From: REEB481 sp964586595
Lineage (GTDB): Bacteria > Bacteroidota > Bacteroidia > NS11-12g > UBA955
Assembly (NCBI GenBank): GCA_964586595.1
Contig: CAZPHB010000010.1
Span: forward strand, 1 to 64,000
Length of the DNA: 64,000 nt
Direction: 5' to 3'
Positions within the stretch are counted from its first letter, which is position 1. Each line of letters begins with the position of its first letter. Shown here one piece after another: positions 16,506 through 25,647 of the stretch. The position numbers and the translations under genes were made by a program. The notes below the pieces were generated by a model, which was given only the letters and a program-made list of their open reading frames with translations, searched no databases and had not been told where the DNA came from.

Positions 16506-18005
16506 CTAAAGAGTTCCCACTACATCATGGACGATATGTAGTTTATGTCGGATGGCACTGGGGCTTACGGTCGAATAGCCCAGGATGAGGCCTGGCTGCC
16601 TGTATGCTCCTGCATAGCAGTTTGAAAGCGGAAAAGCTGCAATGCCTTTTCTGCCAAGAGCCTGAATCAGGGTCTGCTCGCGTTGGATGTCTGAGGATTC
16701 CCGAAATAATGCAACCACATGCAAACTCCGGAATCCTGTTTCCATCAATTCCATGTTTCCAACAGCATCCGCAAAACTATTCCTGAATACTTCCAGGCGT
16801 TCAGCCGCTACTTCCTTTAAATTTTTCAGATGTTGGTACAGGTGATTCCGCTCAATAAACTGGCCCATCACCATTTGCAGCGAAGGCGATACAAACCGGT
16901 GGCTGTGTTCTTCAAAAGCCTTAACCACAGCTACCAAATGCGGAGGCAGGACCATAAAGCCCAGCCGAATGGAAGGATAAAGCAAACGATTGAATGTGCC
17001 GAGGTAAATGGTGCGCTGCTCCTTATCCAGACTGAAAATAGTCGATATTTTTTCACGGTTGTTGGCTATTTCCTGTTCGTAATCATTTTCGATAATCAAC
17101 GCCTTACATGCCGAAGCCTGACGCAGCAATTCCAGCCTGCGGTCCAAACTCATCTTCATGCCCAATGGGTATTGATCTGATGGTGTAACATGAATCAACT
17201 TGGGCCGGACCGGCCGCAGGTCGTGTTTCCCGTGGAGTTGTATTCCTTCGGCATCGGGTGCTATGGCGTGCACATTGGCCCGGAAGCTTCTGAAAACAGC
17301 CTGCACATTTGGGAACGTGGGGTTTTCGATAACCACCTTATCGCCGGGGTCGATGAGTGCACTGGCAATCAGATACAAGGATTGCAGGCTTCCGGAAACC
17401 ACCACGATCTGGTCGGGATGCACGCGGATGGAGCGATTTACATGCAGGTAATTGCATATCTGCTGTTGCAAATGCTGCGTAGCGGTTGATTGGCCATACG
17501 ACAAATCTGAAGAACGGATGTGCCGCCAATAGCTGTTCAGCAGGTTTTTCCAGCGGTTGATGGGAAATATGTCGATGGGCGGTAAGCCGGGTTTGAAGGC
17601 AATGCCCACATCGGGTGCACGGTTCATCAACCCGATGTGCCCAAGCACAGCATCGCCCAGGGCGGATAATGTCGGATACTCATGCACTCCGGCAGCATTT
17701 GCAACAGGAATTTCGGGCGTCATGGCTTCTGAAAGCACCCAATATCCCGAACCGGCCCGCGCCACAATCAGTTTTTCCAACAGCAACAATTCGTACGCCG
17801 TATTCACCGTGGTGCGGGAAAGATTCAGGCAATCAGCCAGTTGCCGTGTAGAAGGGAGGCGCCATTTCAGCGGAATCTCTTGCTGCGCAATGCACGATTT
17901 GATGGCACGGTACAAATCAAGATACCGGAACTTGCTCCCGTTTCCAGCTTCATTTTTGTATGCTTCTGAAATCAGCTTCAGTGCGAAATTCAAATTGGTA
18001 TGCAT
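16506..18005 (-). CDS. MocR/GabR-type regulator with PLP lysine replaced
   Basis: A 499-residue fusion of a GntR-type winged helix (about 30-90; WRLPSTRQLADCLNLSRTTV) and a fold-type I aminotransferase-like domain (about 125-490). MocR proteins bind PLP through a lysine in a TFSK-like motif; here the equivalent is LGTFNRLLYPSIRLGF, with Asn339-Arg340 in place of Ser-Lys (bases AAT CGT). The Asp that binds the PLP nitrogen seems kept (ENDYE, Asp308). It therefore cannot form the normal Schiff base and may bind PLP non-covalently or another ligand. The ATG at 18003-18005 is chosen; an upstream start would overlap the divergent lipoprotein gene, which is the likely target or partner. Confidence 0.85.
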   Translation of the reverse strand: MHTNLNFALKLISEAYKNEAGNGSKFRYLDLYRAIKSCIAQQEIPLKWRLPSTRQLADCLNLSRTTVNTAYELLLLEKLIVARAGSGYWVLSEAMTPEIPVANAAGVHEYPTLSALGDAVLGHIGLMNRAPDVGIAFKPGLPPIDIFPINRWKNLLNSYWRHIRSSDLSYGQSTATQHLQQQICNYLHVNRSIRVHPDQIVVVSGSLQSLYLIASALIDPGDKVVIENPTFPNVQAVFRSFRANVHAIAPDAEGIQLHGKHDLRPVRPKLIHVTPSDQYPLGMKMSLDRRLELLRQASACKALIIENDYEQEIANNREKISTIFSLDKEQRTIYLGTFNRLLYPSIRLGFMVLPPHLVAVVKAFEEHSHRFVSPSLQMVMGQFIERNHLYQHLKNLKEVAAERLEVFRNSFADAVGNMELMETGFRSLHVVALFRESSDIQREQTLIQALGRKGIAAFPLSNCYAGAYRQPGLILGYSTVSPSAIRHKLHIVHDVVGTL

Positions 18006-18056
18006 ATTTTTTTCATCTGGTATGGCAAAGATGCGTGATGTGGACTGTTTTTTTGG

Positions 18057-18980
18057 ATGATGCGGTTTCTTCTCCGGCTTCAAAGGTTCATGGCCATAGG
18101 CGCATCCTTGTGCCTGCTTTTGGGTGTTTTCGCCTGTTCAGAGCAGGATGAGCCCGGCACAAAATGGTCCGGGAGCGGCATGCAGGTATTCTACGACGAA
18201 GCACTTTCCGCGCCACGCAGCCTCCGCCTTTTTTACTATGTGCCTGAAAAAAAGCAGGAACAGATGCCTGTGGTGGTGGTGTTCCACGGAGTTGAGCGCA
18301 ACGCTGTTGAATACCGCGATGCGCTGATATCCAAAGCTGCGGCGAAGGGCTTCATCTTGGTGGTGCCTGAATTTTCTGAGGCAGTTTTTCCCGGAACCAA
18401 TGCCTATGCGTTGGGCGATATGTATCCGGATGGCGAATTGCCTCATTCCGACAGCCTGAGGCCTGCCAATTTTTGGTCGTACTCCGTTGTTCCGCGCATC
18501 CTGCAGTTTGTGCGTATGAAAACCAATACGGCAGGAGCGAATGTTTATGCTGTTGGCCATTCTGCAGGCGCACAGTTCCTGCACCGTGCCCTGCTTTTTC
18601 TGCCCGATTTGGCGTTTGACGCCGCCGTGGTTTCGGCCGCCGGTTGGTACACCCTTCCGGAGAAACAGGTCAATTTCCCCTACGGCACAGGAATAGCTCC
18701 GGCCGATTCACTGAAGCATGCCGCTTTCTTTCAGCGCAGCATCCGGGTGCAGGTGGGCATGAACGATAACAATCCAAATTCATCCACGCTGCGCCATACA
18801 CCCGAAGCCGATGCTCAGGGTTTACATCGACTGGCAAGGGCACAATACTTCCACAACCGTTGCGCCCAGCTGGCCGCTCAATCCGGCAAACCCTTCAACT
18901 GGAGCCTGCACCTGATTCCAAACCTCGGACATGATTTTGCTCAGGCCATTAACCACAGCGCCGACCTGCTCTTTCCCTGA
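18057..18980 (+). CDS. Alpha/beta-hydrolase lipoprotein (esterase/depolymerase-like)
   Basis: A 307-residue lipoprotein hydrolase: signal with lipobox LLGVFAC, then an alpha/beta-hydrolase core. Strand 3 is MPVVVVFHGVERNA (oxyanion region), the nucleophile elbow is GHSAGAQF (GxSxG), a likely acid is in QVGMNDNNPNS and the His is in NLGHDFAQ. The overall plan is closest to PHB-depolymerase/feruloyl-esterase-like enzymes. Substrate unknown. The start may equally be the second ATG at 18060. It is divergent from the MocR gene with about 50 bases between, so co-regulation is plausible, and lies 18 bases before the SLC13 carrier. Confidence 0.8.
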   Translation: MMRFLLRLQRFMAIGASLCLLLGVFACSEQDEPGTKWSGSGMQVFYDEALSAPRSLRLFYYVPEKKQEQMPVVVVFHGVERNAVEYRDALISKAAAKGFILVVPEFSEAVFPGTNAYALGDMYPDGELPHSDSLRPANFWSYSVVPRILQFVRMKTNTAGANVYAVGHSAGAQFLHRALLFLPDLAFDAAVVSAAGWYTLPEKQVNFPYGTGIAPADSLKHAAFFQRSIRVQVGMNDNNPNSSTLRHTPEADAQGLHRLARAQYFHNRCAQLAAQSGKPFNWSLHLIPNLGHDFAQAINHSADLLFP

Positions 18981-18998
18981 GCCATTCCGCAATTATTT

Positions 18999-20450
18999 AT
19001 GCCGCGTTTCAATCGTGTAAAAATCCTCTTCCCGGAGCCTTTGCGCAGCCTGCAGCTCTTGTCGGGGCCGTTTGTGTTCCTGCTCTTGCAGCAATGGCAA
19101 CCCTTTGCGGGGCTCAGCGCTCAGGGACATGCACTGCTCGGCGTGGCACTCTGGATGGCCGTTTGGTGGCTCACCGAAGCCGTAGATATGGCAGCCACCG
19201 CGCTCTTGCCCCTGGTGCTTTTCCCCTTGTTCTGCGGCATCGGCATCAACGAAACCAGCCGCACATATGCACATCCCTATGTATTCCTCTTCCTCGGCGG
19301 TTTCTTGCTCTCCCTGGCCATCGAAAAATGGTCGCTGCATAAACGCCTGGCACTCCATATCGTGTTGTTGGTAGGAACGGCGCCGCATAAGCTGATCCTT
19401 GGATTCATGCTGGCAACGGCGCTCTTGTCCATGTGGATTTCCAATACCGCTGCTACAGTCATGATGCTGCCAATCGCGTTGGCTGTGGTCCGACATCAGC
19501 AGCACAAATCCAATAATACCGGGTATGCCGCCATCTTGATGCTGTCCATCGCGTACGCGGCTTCCATCGGGGGCATGGCCACCCTGATCGGCTCGCCGCC
19601 CAACCTTGTGATGGCCGGTTTGCTGAAGCAGAAATACGGCATCGAATTGTCGTTTTTCGACTGGTTCATCTTTGCCTTTCCATTGAGTATTGGCTTGTTG
19701 ATAAGCGCCTGGTGGTATTTCACACGCAATCTGAAAGGAGCAGAAGCGCAAGAAGACCCGGGAAGTGCGGAGGAAATCAGGGGCGAACTGGCAGCATTGG
19801 GTGGCATGAGCCCGGAAGAAAAAAAGCTGGCGGTGGTTTTTGTGGTTATGGCCTTTCTGTGGACCTTCCGTTCGCTGTTGCTGGTAAAATTCATTCCCGC
19901 GCTGGACGATTCCCTCATCGCCATCGCCGGTGGTTTGCTGCTTTTCACCTTGCCGGCCACAGGGAATTCACGCTTGCTGAACTGGTCCGATACGCGCGAG
20001 CTGCCCTGGGGCATCCTGCTGCTCTTCGGCGGTGGAATGGCCCTGGCCGATGGTTTTGAACGCAGCGGACTGGCCGCCTGGATCGGTTCGCAACTCGCGG
20101 TACTTCAATTATTGCCGTTCTGGCTGATTCTTGCACTGCTCATCCTGAGCGTCAACTTCCTCACCGAAATCACTTCCAACCTGGCCACAACGGCAATGTT
20201 GCTGCCCATCGTGGCTTCGATGTCAGACAGCCTGCAGGTGCATCCTTACTTCCTTTTCTTCGGCACCACGCTGGCGGCATCCTGCGCGTTTATGCTGCCG
20301 GTGGCCACACCTCCCAATGCGATTGTGTTCGGAACCGGCGTCATTCCCATGAAAGAGATGCTTAGACACGGGTTCCGCTTCAACCTGATGTCGGCCGCGC
20401 TGATATCGCTGCTGTGTTATTTCCTGCTGCCCCGGCTGTTGAATATATAA
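18999..20450 (+). CDS. SLC13/DASS-family anion carrier
   Basis: A 483-residue inner-membrane carrier with about 11 helices. The first SNT sodium/substrate motif is intact (WISNTAAT, Ser148-Asn149-Thr150) and the second reads TEITSNLATT (Ser393-Asn394-Leu395); both inverted-repeat hairpins are followed by Pro-Pro-Asn segments (GSPPNL and TPPNAI). Members take up succinate, malate, citrate or sulfate with sodium. A dicarboxylate is likely given the DcuC gene nearby, but this is inference. Same strand as the hydrolase gene upstream; its stop is 3 bases from the stop of the convergent porin gene. Confidence 0.87.
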   Translation: MPRFNRVKILFPEPLRSLQLLSGPFVFLLLQQWQPFAGLSAQGHALLGVALWMAVWWLTEAVDMAATALLPLVLFPLFCGIGINETSRTYAHPYVFLFLGGFLLSLAIEKWSLHKRLALHIVLLVGTAPHKLILGFMLATALLSMWISNTAATVMMLPIALAVVRHQQHKSNNTGYAAILMLSIAYAASIGGMATLIGSPPNLVMAGLLKQKYGIELSFFDWFIFAFPLSIGLLISAWWYFTRNLKGAEAQEDPGSAEEIRGELAALGGMSPEEKKLAVVFVVMAFLWTFRSLLLVKFIPALDDSLIAIAGGLLLFTLPATGNSRLLNWSDTRELPWGILLLFGGGMALADGFERSGLAAWIGSQLAVLQLLPFWLILALLILSVNFLTEITSNLATTAMLLPIVASMSDSLQVHPYFLFFGTTLAASCAFMLPVATPPNAIVFGTGVIPMKEMLRHGFRFNLMSAALISLLCYFLLPRLLNI

Positions 20451-20453
20451 TGT

Positions 20454-21656
20454 TCAAAACCCCAGCTGCACCATTAAATCCAATTGCATCTGCCGGGCTC
20501 CGGTTTCCGGTCTTAAAAAGGTGCAGGCACTTTGAATCTTTAACTGATTTCCTGCAACATATTTGCTCAGTCCAAACCCGGTGTAAGACATAGGATTGAT
20601 GGTGCCCGGGCCGTAATTTTCGAATTCAGGTTTCAGCCGTCCGAGCCTGAAATCGGCGCTGTAACCGCGCTTGGTCACATAGCCAAACTGGGCGTTGAAT
20701 GCACTGCCCAAGGCCAGGAATGAACTGATTTGTTGCGGTGCGAGGCGTATAACGGCATTTGGGTCGAGAAACTGCTGGCTCAAACCGCTTGCAGTGCCCT
20801 GCACCCATTCGGCCAGCAAAGAAAAGCCGCGGTACTTGGCGTTCAGGTCGGCATACAATTGCCGGTAATCAGGAAAGGCCTGTGCCCCGTTTTCATTGTA
20901 CAGCATGAAGTTGCCGTGGCCTTCACCCACCGCATCGCTGGCGCCGTGGTTCATGCTCCAGGCAAATCCGCCTGCGATTTTAAGTTTCGCTTCATGCGCC
21001 AGGTCTGCGCTGTGCAACTCATTTCCCTTGCTGAAATAACCTAAGGGATATACATTGAGCCGGGCCGCGTATTTCAATCCGCCAAGGTCTGTATCGCGCG
21101 AATCTTCCCCGAAAGAGTTCCTTCCGTCGCCCGAGGTTACAGCCAGCATGGGTTCGAAGCCGATTTTGTTGCCATACCGTCCTTCTACGAACAGGCCGAA
21201 TTCACGGCCGGTGCGGCTGAAACGGCTGCTCAGCAAGCTGCGGTCGGTAAACTGCAGGCGGTCTTCGCGGTAGCGCATTTCGGCATTGTTCGCAAAATGT
21301 TGCTTCTGCCCCATGGTGATGCTCAGGTGTTCATCCGGATGCCAGGCCACCCAGGCATCCATCAATGGCCTTGCATCGCTGAGGTTGGTCTGGATCAGGA
21401 AGCTGACTTTCTCGTTTACGGCTTTTCCGCCCAGGTAGAAAAAAGCCCTGCGTGCATTGAAACGCCTTTCTCCGGGTACATCCGCTGTTTTGTCGAACGT
21501 AAGGCCGGGCTGGAAAAAGCCTCCAACATGAAACTGGTAATTGTCTTCCTGAAAGCTGAATAAAACCGGATTCATGGTTTGCAAGGGATTTGCACGCTGG
21601 GCAAAGGCCGGTTGCATGATGCCTGCAAGCACGAGGGTATAAAAGCACTTCTTCAT
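20454..21656 (-). CDS. OprO/OprP-like porin B
   Basis: A 400-residue outer-membrane porin: signal peptide (MKKCFYTLVLAGIMQPAFAQ), then a 16-strand-type barrel with OprO/P features (HVGGFFQPGLTFD; RRAFFYLGGKAVNEKVSF; PLMDAWVAWHP; ITMGQKQHFANNAEM) and a terminal aromatic residue (LMVQLGF). OprP is phosphate-selective in Pseudomonas, but the Bacteroidota relatives are not limited to phosphate and no phosphate genes are near. It is the last gene of a six-gene unit and is a paralogue of the porin at 23202-24509. Confidence 0.85.
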   Translation of the reverse strand: MKKCFYTLVLAGIMQPAFAQRANPLQTMNPVLFSFQEDNYQFHVGGFFQPGLTFDKTADVPGERRFNARRAFFYLGGKAVNEKVSFLIQTNLSDARPLMDAWVAWHPDEHLSITMGQKQHFANNAEMRYREDRLQFTDRSLLSSRFSRTGREFGLFVEGRYGNKIGFEPMLAVTSGDGRNSFGEDSRDTDLGGLKYAARLNVYPLGYFSKGNELHSADLAHEAKLKIAGGFAWSMNHGASDAVGEGHGNFMLYNENGAQAFPDYRQLYADLNAKYRGFSLLAEWVQGTASGLSQQFLDPNAVIRLAPQQISSFLALGSAFNAQFGYVTKRGYSADFRLGRLKPEFENYGPGTINPMSYTGFGLSKYVAGNQLKIQSACTFLRPETGARQMQLDLMVQLGF

Positions 21657-21668
21657 GGGTTCTGGGTT

Positions 21669-23198
21669 TTAGGGGTTGATTTGGCGGTAAACAGGGAGGT
21701 AACGGCCACGTTCCGTGGGGAGCAGGCCAAAGCTGACGAAGCTGTTCGGAGCTTCCGGTTCCAATAATTCACCCAACAGGTTGCCGCCTGCCTGCATGGT
21801 GCTGATGCGGTAGGTGCCGGCCGGGAATGTTTTGACGGAACTGTCCATCCGTGCACTGACATCCTGCAACTTCATTTGTTCGTATTTCTCGGCCGGTGAG
21901 CTGTACTTTTCAATGTAAAACTGCTCCACTTCCAAGGTCTGACTTTGGTTTAGGGTGTCGATGCGGAAGTTGAAAAACTGCAGTTTACGGATGAGCCATT
22001 CCTCGCTGCGTTCCACCAGGTAAGCATGTGGGCGCCGACGCGTGTGTGTGGCCGTACTCTGCAATGCATCGCGGAATGTAACCGGCAACGAAATTTTCTC
22101 GGCCTGTTCAACATCAATGAAATCCATTTTCCCTTCATAGCTGGCGCGTTTGGATGAGACAACCGTTTCATCCGCCGGTACCGGGTGTTCAAGCAAGGCC
22201 AGAAGGGCCGTTTTCTCTTTGATGGCCTGGTCTATGAATGATTTGGCTATGAGGTAACCGGTGAAAATGCGCCGTTTGAAGGAAGTGCGGCCGATGCCCA
22301 CGCCACGCACTTCAACCAGCGTGGAAACACTGTTCATCAGGGCGTAATTGGTGGCGCTGGAACGGGAATTGTTCGAACCGCGGTTGAAATGCAGATGCCC
22401 GTCTTCTTCCTCCGGCGTCACATAATCATGGTGCTGCAGTCCGGCGCTGCTGAGCACCGTACGGGTAGGTTCAAGAAAGCGTTCCTGCGTGAAACGGCGC
22501 AGCGGTTCGGGCACATTCAGGTTGCCGCTGTACAGCAACATCACATCGTGCAGGGCCGTTACGCCAAAACTACCGAGCTTCACGTAATCGCGGCGGTATG
22601 GACGGAACTCGTGGAAATCGAGCGCGACATGCGGCTGAAAGCGTGCGAAGGCAAGCTTGAGCTGCGGACTTTCAACGGCCATGAGCTTCGTCTGGTCGCG
22701 GTTCAGGTCCAATCCCTCGGCATTGTTGCGCTGTTGCTCCAGATAGCCGTCGATATTGGCCATCGGAACCACTGCGAGCTCAATCTGATCAAGCAAGGCG
22801 GCGTTTTCCTGTTGGTTCAACAGCACGTGCAGGAGGTAGAGCATCGCTTCGGTACTGGCCGGTTCGTCGCCATGTAAACCGCCCTGCATCCAGATGCGTA
22901 TTTTGCCTGCGCCTGCACCGCTGCGCAGCAGGATCATCGGAATGTCCTTTCCTTTCTTGCTCTTGCCGATATAAGTGAGTTGCACCCGATCGGGGAACTG
23001 CTTTGCCAGCCCCTCCAGAAAACCAATGAGTTCGGGGTAATTGGTGAAGCCTTTGTTCTTCTTCAATGCCGGCGTTACATTGGGCAAATCCATTTTTTCG
23101 GGGAAGAACTTTTCGGTGATTTTCTTTGGCTGCGGATTGAATTGCATCAACAGCAGCGAGGCACATACCAGAAGCAGGAATTGGAATTTGCGGGGCAT
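21669..23198 (-). CDS. M14-family zinc carboxypeptidase, exported
   Basis: A 509-residue peptidase with a signal peptide. The zinc ligands are His109 and Glu112 (GGLHGDEPA) and His196 (LDFHEFRP); the substrate Asn-Arg pair is in DLNRD, and the catalytic Glu is probably Glu296 (LVEVRGVG). It would remove C-terminal residues from peptides, or act on peptidoglycan-type peptides, in the periplasm. The C-terminal 190 residues after the catalytic domain form an extra domain without a recognised motif. It lies between the two porin genes with gaps of 3 and 12 bases. Confidence 0.87.
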   Translation of the reverse strand: MPRKFQFLLLVCASLLLMQFNPQPKKITEKFFPEKMDLPNVTPALKKNKGFTNYPELIGFLEGLAKQFPDRVQLTYIGKSKKGKDIPMILLRSGAGAGKIRIWMQGGLHGDEPASTEAMLYLLHVLLNQQENAALLDQIELAVVPMANIDGYLEQQRNNAEGLDLNRDQTKLMAVESPQLKLAFARFQPHVALDFHEFRPYRRDYVKLGSFGVTALHDVMLLYSGNLNVPEPLRRFTQERFLEPTRTVLSSAGLQHHDYVTPEEEDGHLHFNRGSNNSRSSATNYALMNSVSTLVEVRGVGIGRTSFKRRIFTGYLIAKSFIDQAIKEKTALLALLEHPVPADETVVSSKRASYEGKMDFIDVEQAEKISLPVTFRDALQSTATHTRRRPHAYLVERSEEWLIRKLQFFNFRIDTLNQSQTLEVEQFYIEKYSSPAEKYEQMKLQDVSARMDSSVKTFPAGTYRISTMQAGGNLLGELLEPEAPNSFVSFGLLPTERGRYLPVYRQINP

Positions 23199-23201
23199 GG
23201 C

Positions 23202-24509
23202 TCAGAACGTAAAAGTGGTTTGGATGCGGCCAATCAGTTCGTTGCCGCTGACCGGAAGTCCCTGGTTGTTGTTGATGCCGCCCCGGTTTTGTACCAGTGT
23301 GAGGTCGGCCTGAATTTTCGCGCCGTAATGCCTCCCCACATATTTGCTCAGCCCAAGGGTGTAATAGTAAGGCCGGTTGTAGAAGGTTCCGTTGTTTAAG
23401 AAGGAATGCGTGGCCGGCGTCAATTGGGTATAGCGGCCATCGACCGATAGGCCGTTCTTCATCAGGTAACCCATCTGCAGGTTCCAGGCAGCACCAACAA
23501 TCATGCGGGCTTTGATGTAATCGGGAACATTCTGTTCGCCATTTACGATGAAATCGCCCGAAACAGAGCCATCCACACGTACCCTTTGCGTGATGTTTCC
23601 GGGAACGAAGGCTTTGCCTTGCATGTATTCGCCGAGGGCTGAAAAACCGCGGTATTTGAAGAGGAAATCGACGCCGAACTTGGCGTAATCGGGCAGCAAT
23701 TCCTGGTTTTGGGCGTCGAGGTACAAGATGGTGCCGCTTTCCCTGCCGGATCGGCTGCTCACGCCTGCCGCATAGCTGTACGTGGTGCCAAGTACCAACT
23801 TGGGCGTGCGTTCGCGGATGATGTCAACCTGGTTAAACTGTCCCTGGCTGCTGAACAGGCCGAAGGGAAGGAAATCAATACGGCCGCCGTATTTGAGTCC
23901 GCCGCGGTCGCGTCCGAACACATTCGGACCGTCGCCGTTGGTGAGCGTAAGGTAGGAACGGAGGTAAGCCTGGCTGCTGAGGCGGGCGGTGTTTTCCACA
24001 AACAGTCCGAATTCGCGGATGGTGGCAAAGGCCGAAGTAAGCCGGCTGCGTTCCACCAGTTGCAGGGTATTGCTGTTCATGAACAGCTCGCGGTTATCGG
24101 TATAAGGTGCGCGCTGTCCGAAACTGATTTTCACGCGGCGTGCCGGTTCGTAAGCCACCCAGGCATCGAGCAGGTAATTGCTGCTGCCGTCGAGCAGTTC
24201 GCCGGTTCCGCTGAGGTCGGTCTGGAACCGATAGGAGAACTTATCATTGGCGCTGTTGCCATCGATTCGCAGGCGAACCCTGCGCAGCCTGAACCGCACA
24301 TCTGCATCGGTTCCCGTTTCGCCCATCAGCCGTTTCGATTCTGCATAAGGCTGCAGATAGCCGCTGATGCGCAACAACGAGCCGCTGCTGTCTTTCATGC
24401 GCCATCCTTCTCCAAAGCGGTACGCTTTGATCAGGGAAGGGTTTGTCTGTGCAGCCGCCGAAGCGCCTTTCAGCAACAAAAGCAGGAATAAGATGCGTTT
24501 CACAGGCAT
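23202..24509 (-). CDS. OprO/OprP-like porin A
   Basis: A 435-residue outer-membrane porin. The ATG at 24507-24509 starts a standard signal peptide (MPVKRILFLLLLLKGASAAAQ); upstream codons are an extension without signal character. Barrel features match its paralogue (DVRFRLRRVRLRIDGNSAND; LLDAWVAYEPARRVKISFGQ; FSALGEYMQGKAFVPGN), ending in TTFTF. The first 10 bases overlap the end of iadA, so the two are co-translated. Probably lets peptides or amino acids through the outer membrane for the neighbouring peptidases; substrate is inferred from context. Confidence 0.86.
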   Translation of the reverse strand: MPVKRILFLLLLLKGASAAAQTNPSLIKAYRFGEGWRMKDSSGSLLRISGYLQPYAESKRLMGETGTDADVRFRLRRVRLRIDGNSANDKFSYRFQTDLSGTGELLDGSSNYLLDAWVAYEPARRVKISFGQRAPYTDNRELFMNSNTLQLVERSRLTSAFATIREFGLFVENTARLSSQAYLRSYLTLTNGDGPNVFGRDRGGLKYGGRIDFLPFGLFSSQGQFNQVDIIRERTPKLVLGTTYSYAAGVSSRSGRESGTILYLDAQNQELLPDYAKFGVDFLFKYRGFSALGEYMQGKAFVPGNITQRVRVDGSVSGDFIVNGEQNVPDYIKARMIVGAAWNLQMGYLMKNGLSVDGRYTQLTPATHSFLNNGTFYNRPYYYTLGLSKYVGRHYGAKIQADLTLVQNRGGINNNQGLPVSGNELIGRIQTTFTF

Positions 24510-25645
24510 TCGCTTGGGTTTATGGTAATGGTATTGTTCAACATAACGGGCGTTCCATGAGCAAATACGTCCTGCAATTGCCATTGGTCGTCGAACCAGC
24601 ACATATCGGCATCAAAACCGGGCGCAATGCGTCCCTTGTTTTTCAGGCCGAGGTTTGCGGCAGGATTCGTGGTGATGAGTCGGAACGCATCCGCCGGACT
24701 CATGTTCGCCTGCCGGATGAGTTGCAGGGTTTCAAAGAGGTTGAGGTGGAAAGGTGCGCTGCTGAATCCAACCTGCCGGCCCGATTCGTCGAGTTTGCTC
24801 AAACCGGCATGGCCGTCGGAGCTGTAGGTAAGCCTGCCAATGTCAATCCCGTTTTCCAGTGCCAGCAGCACGGTTTTATGCGGGTCGGTGTATTTGGAAG
24901 CACCGGTGGTGATGTCGATCATCCCGCCCAGTTTCGCAAAATCCATCGCCTGCACAAACAGTTCTTTCGTGCGGCCAACATGCGTGGGGGAAATATGCGC
25001 AATGGGGAAGTGGTAGTCACGCACCAGCTGGAACAAAAGATCCATTTTATCGGGAAGATTGCCCAGGTGCACGTGCATGATGCCTTTTTTGCCGGAAAGC
25101 AATCCGCCGGTGCGCACCTCGCGCAGCTTGCGCACGAGTTCAAGCGCGGTTGGATAGGAGGAGCGTATGTCGGCGATGGCTATTTTGAATCCCAAAACCG
25201 GTTCCACAAAAACCATATCGCTTTGGATGCTGTCGGTGATGGTAACCGTGTCGGCGCCGTAATAGCCGCTGTACATGTACGCGGAAAGCCCTTGTTGCCG
25301 CAAAGCCTGCACCTTGCCATACAGGGCGCGTATGGAACGGATGGTGCCGTCGGTGCCGAGCAATCCTACAGCAGTGGTGGTGCCGCAACGGATCAGGTCT
25401 TCCACCGGTATCTCGGTAGTCATGGAAGCAAATCCATCTTTGCCACCGGCTCCGGCAATATGTATGTGCTGGTCAATCAGTCCGGGCAATACGTATTTTC
25501 CTTCCGCATCGATTGTTGACATTCCTTCCATGCGGAAATCGAGCGCCGGACCGATGGCCGCAAACTTGCCGTTGGCAATGAGGATGTCGCAGATTCCCTG
25601 TGCTTCCGGGGCGAAAAGCCTGGCGTTTTTAATGAGCTGGAGCAT
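24500..25645 (-). CDS. iadA: Isoaspartyl dipeptidase (beta-aspartyl peptidase)
   Basis: A 381-residue amidohydrolase that cleaves beta-aspartyl (isoaspartyl) dipeptides to free aspartate and a second amino acid. The binuclear metal site is visible: His60-x-His62 (DQHIHIAG), the carbamylated lysine Lys154 (GFKIAIADIRSS, matching the E. coli IadA site), His191 and His222 (IMHVHLG; AHISPTHVGR) and an Asp in TYSSDGHAG. No signal peptide, so it acts in the cytosol. A TTG at 25651 forms a TTGA overlap with the dcuC stop and is an alternative start; the ATG two codons later is listed. The neighbours suggest use of isoaspartyl peptides as a nutrient. Confidence 0.9.
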   Translation of the reverse strand: MLQLIKNARLFAPEAQGICDILIANGKFAAIGPALDFRMEGMSTIDAEGKYVLPGLIDQHIHIAGAGGKDGFASMTTEIPVEDLIRCGTTTAVGLLGTDGTIRSIRALYGKVQALRQQGLSAYMYSGYYGADTVTITDSIQSDMVFVEPVLGFKIAIADIRSSYPTALELVRKLREVRTGGLLSGKKGIMHVHLGNLPDKMDLLFQLVRDYHFPIAHISPTHVGRTKELFVQAMDFAKLGGMIDITTGASKYTDPHKTVLLALENGIDIGRLTYSSDGHAGLSKLDESGRQVGFSSAPFHLNLFETLQLIRQANMSPADAFRLITTNPAANLGLKNKGRIAPGFDADMCWFDDQWQLQDVFAHGTPVMLNNTITINPSECL

Positions 25646-25647
25646 GG

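Noticed and set aside
24443..25519. Plus-strand 358-codon open frame
   Set aside because: Antisense to iadA, whose metal-site motifs are intact; no family pattern in the plus-strand reading.
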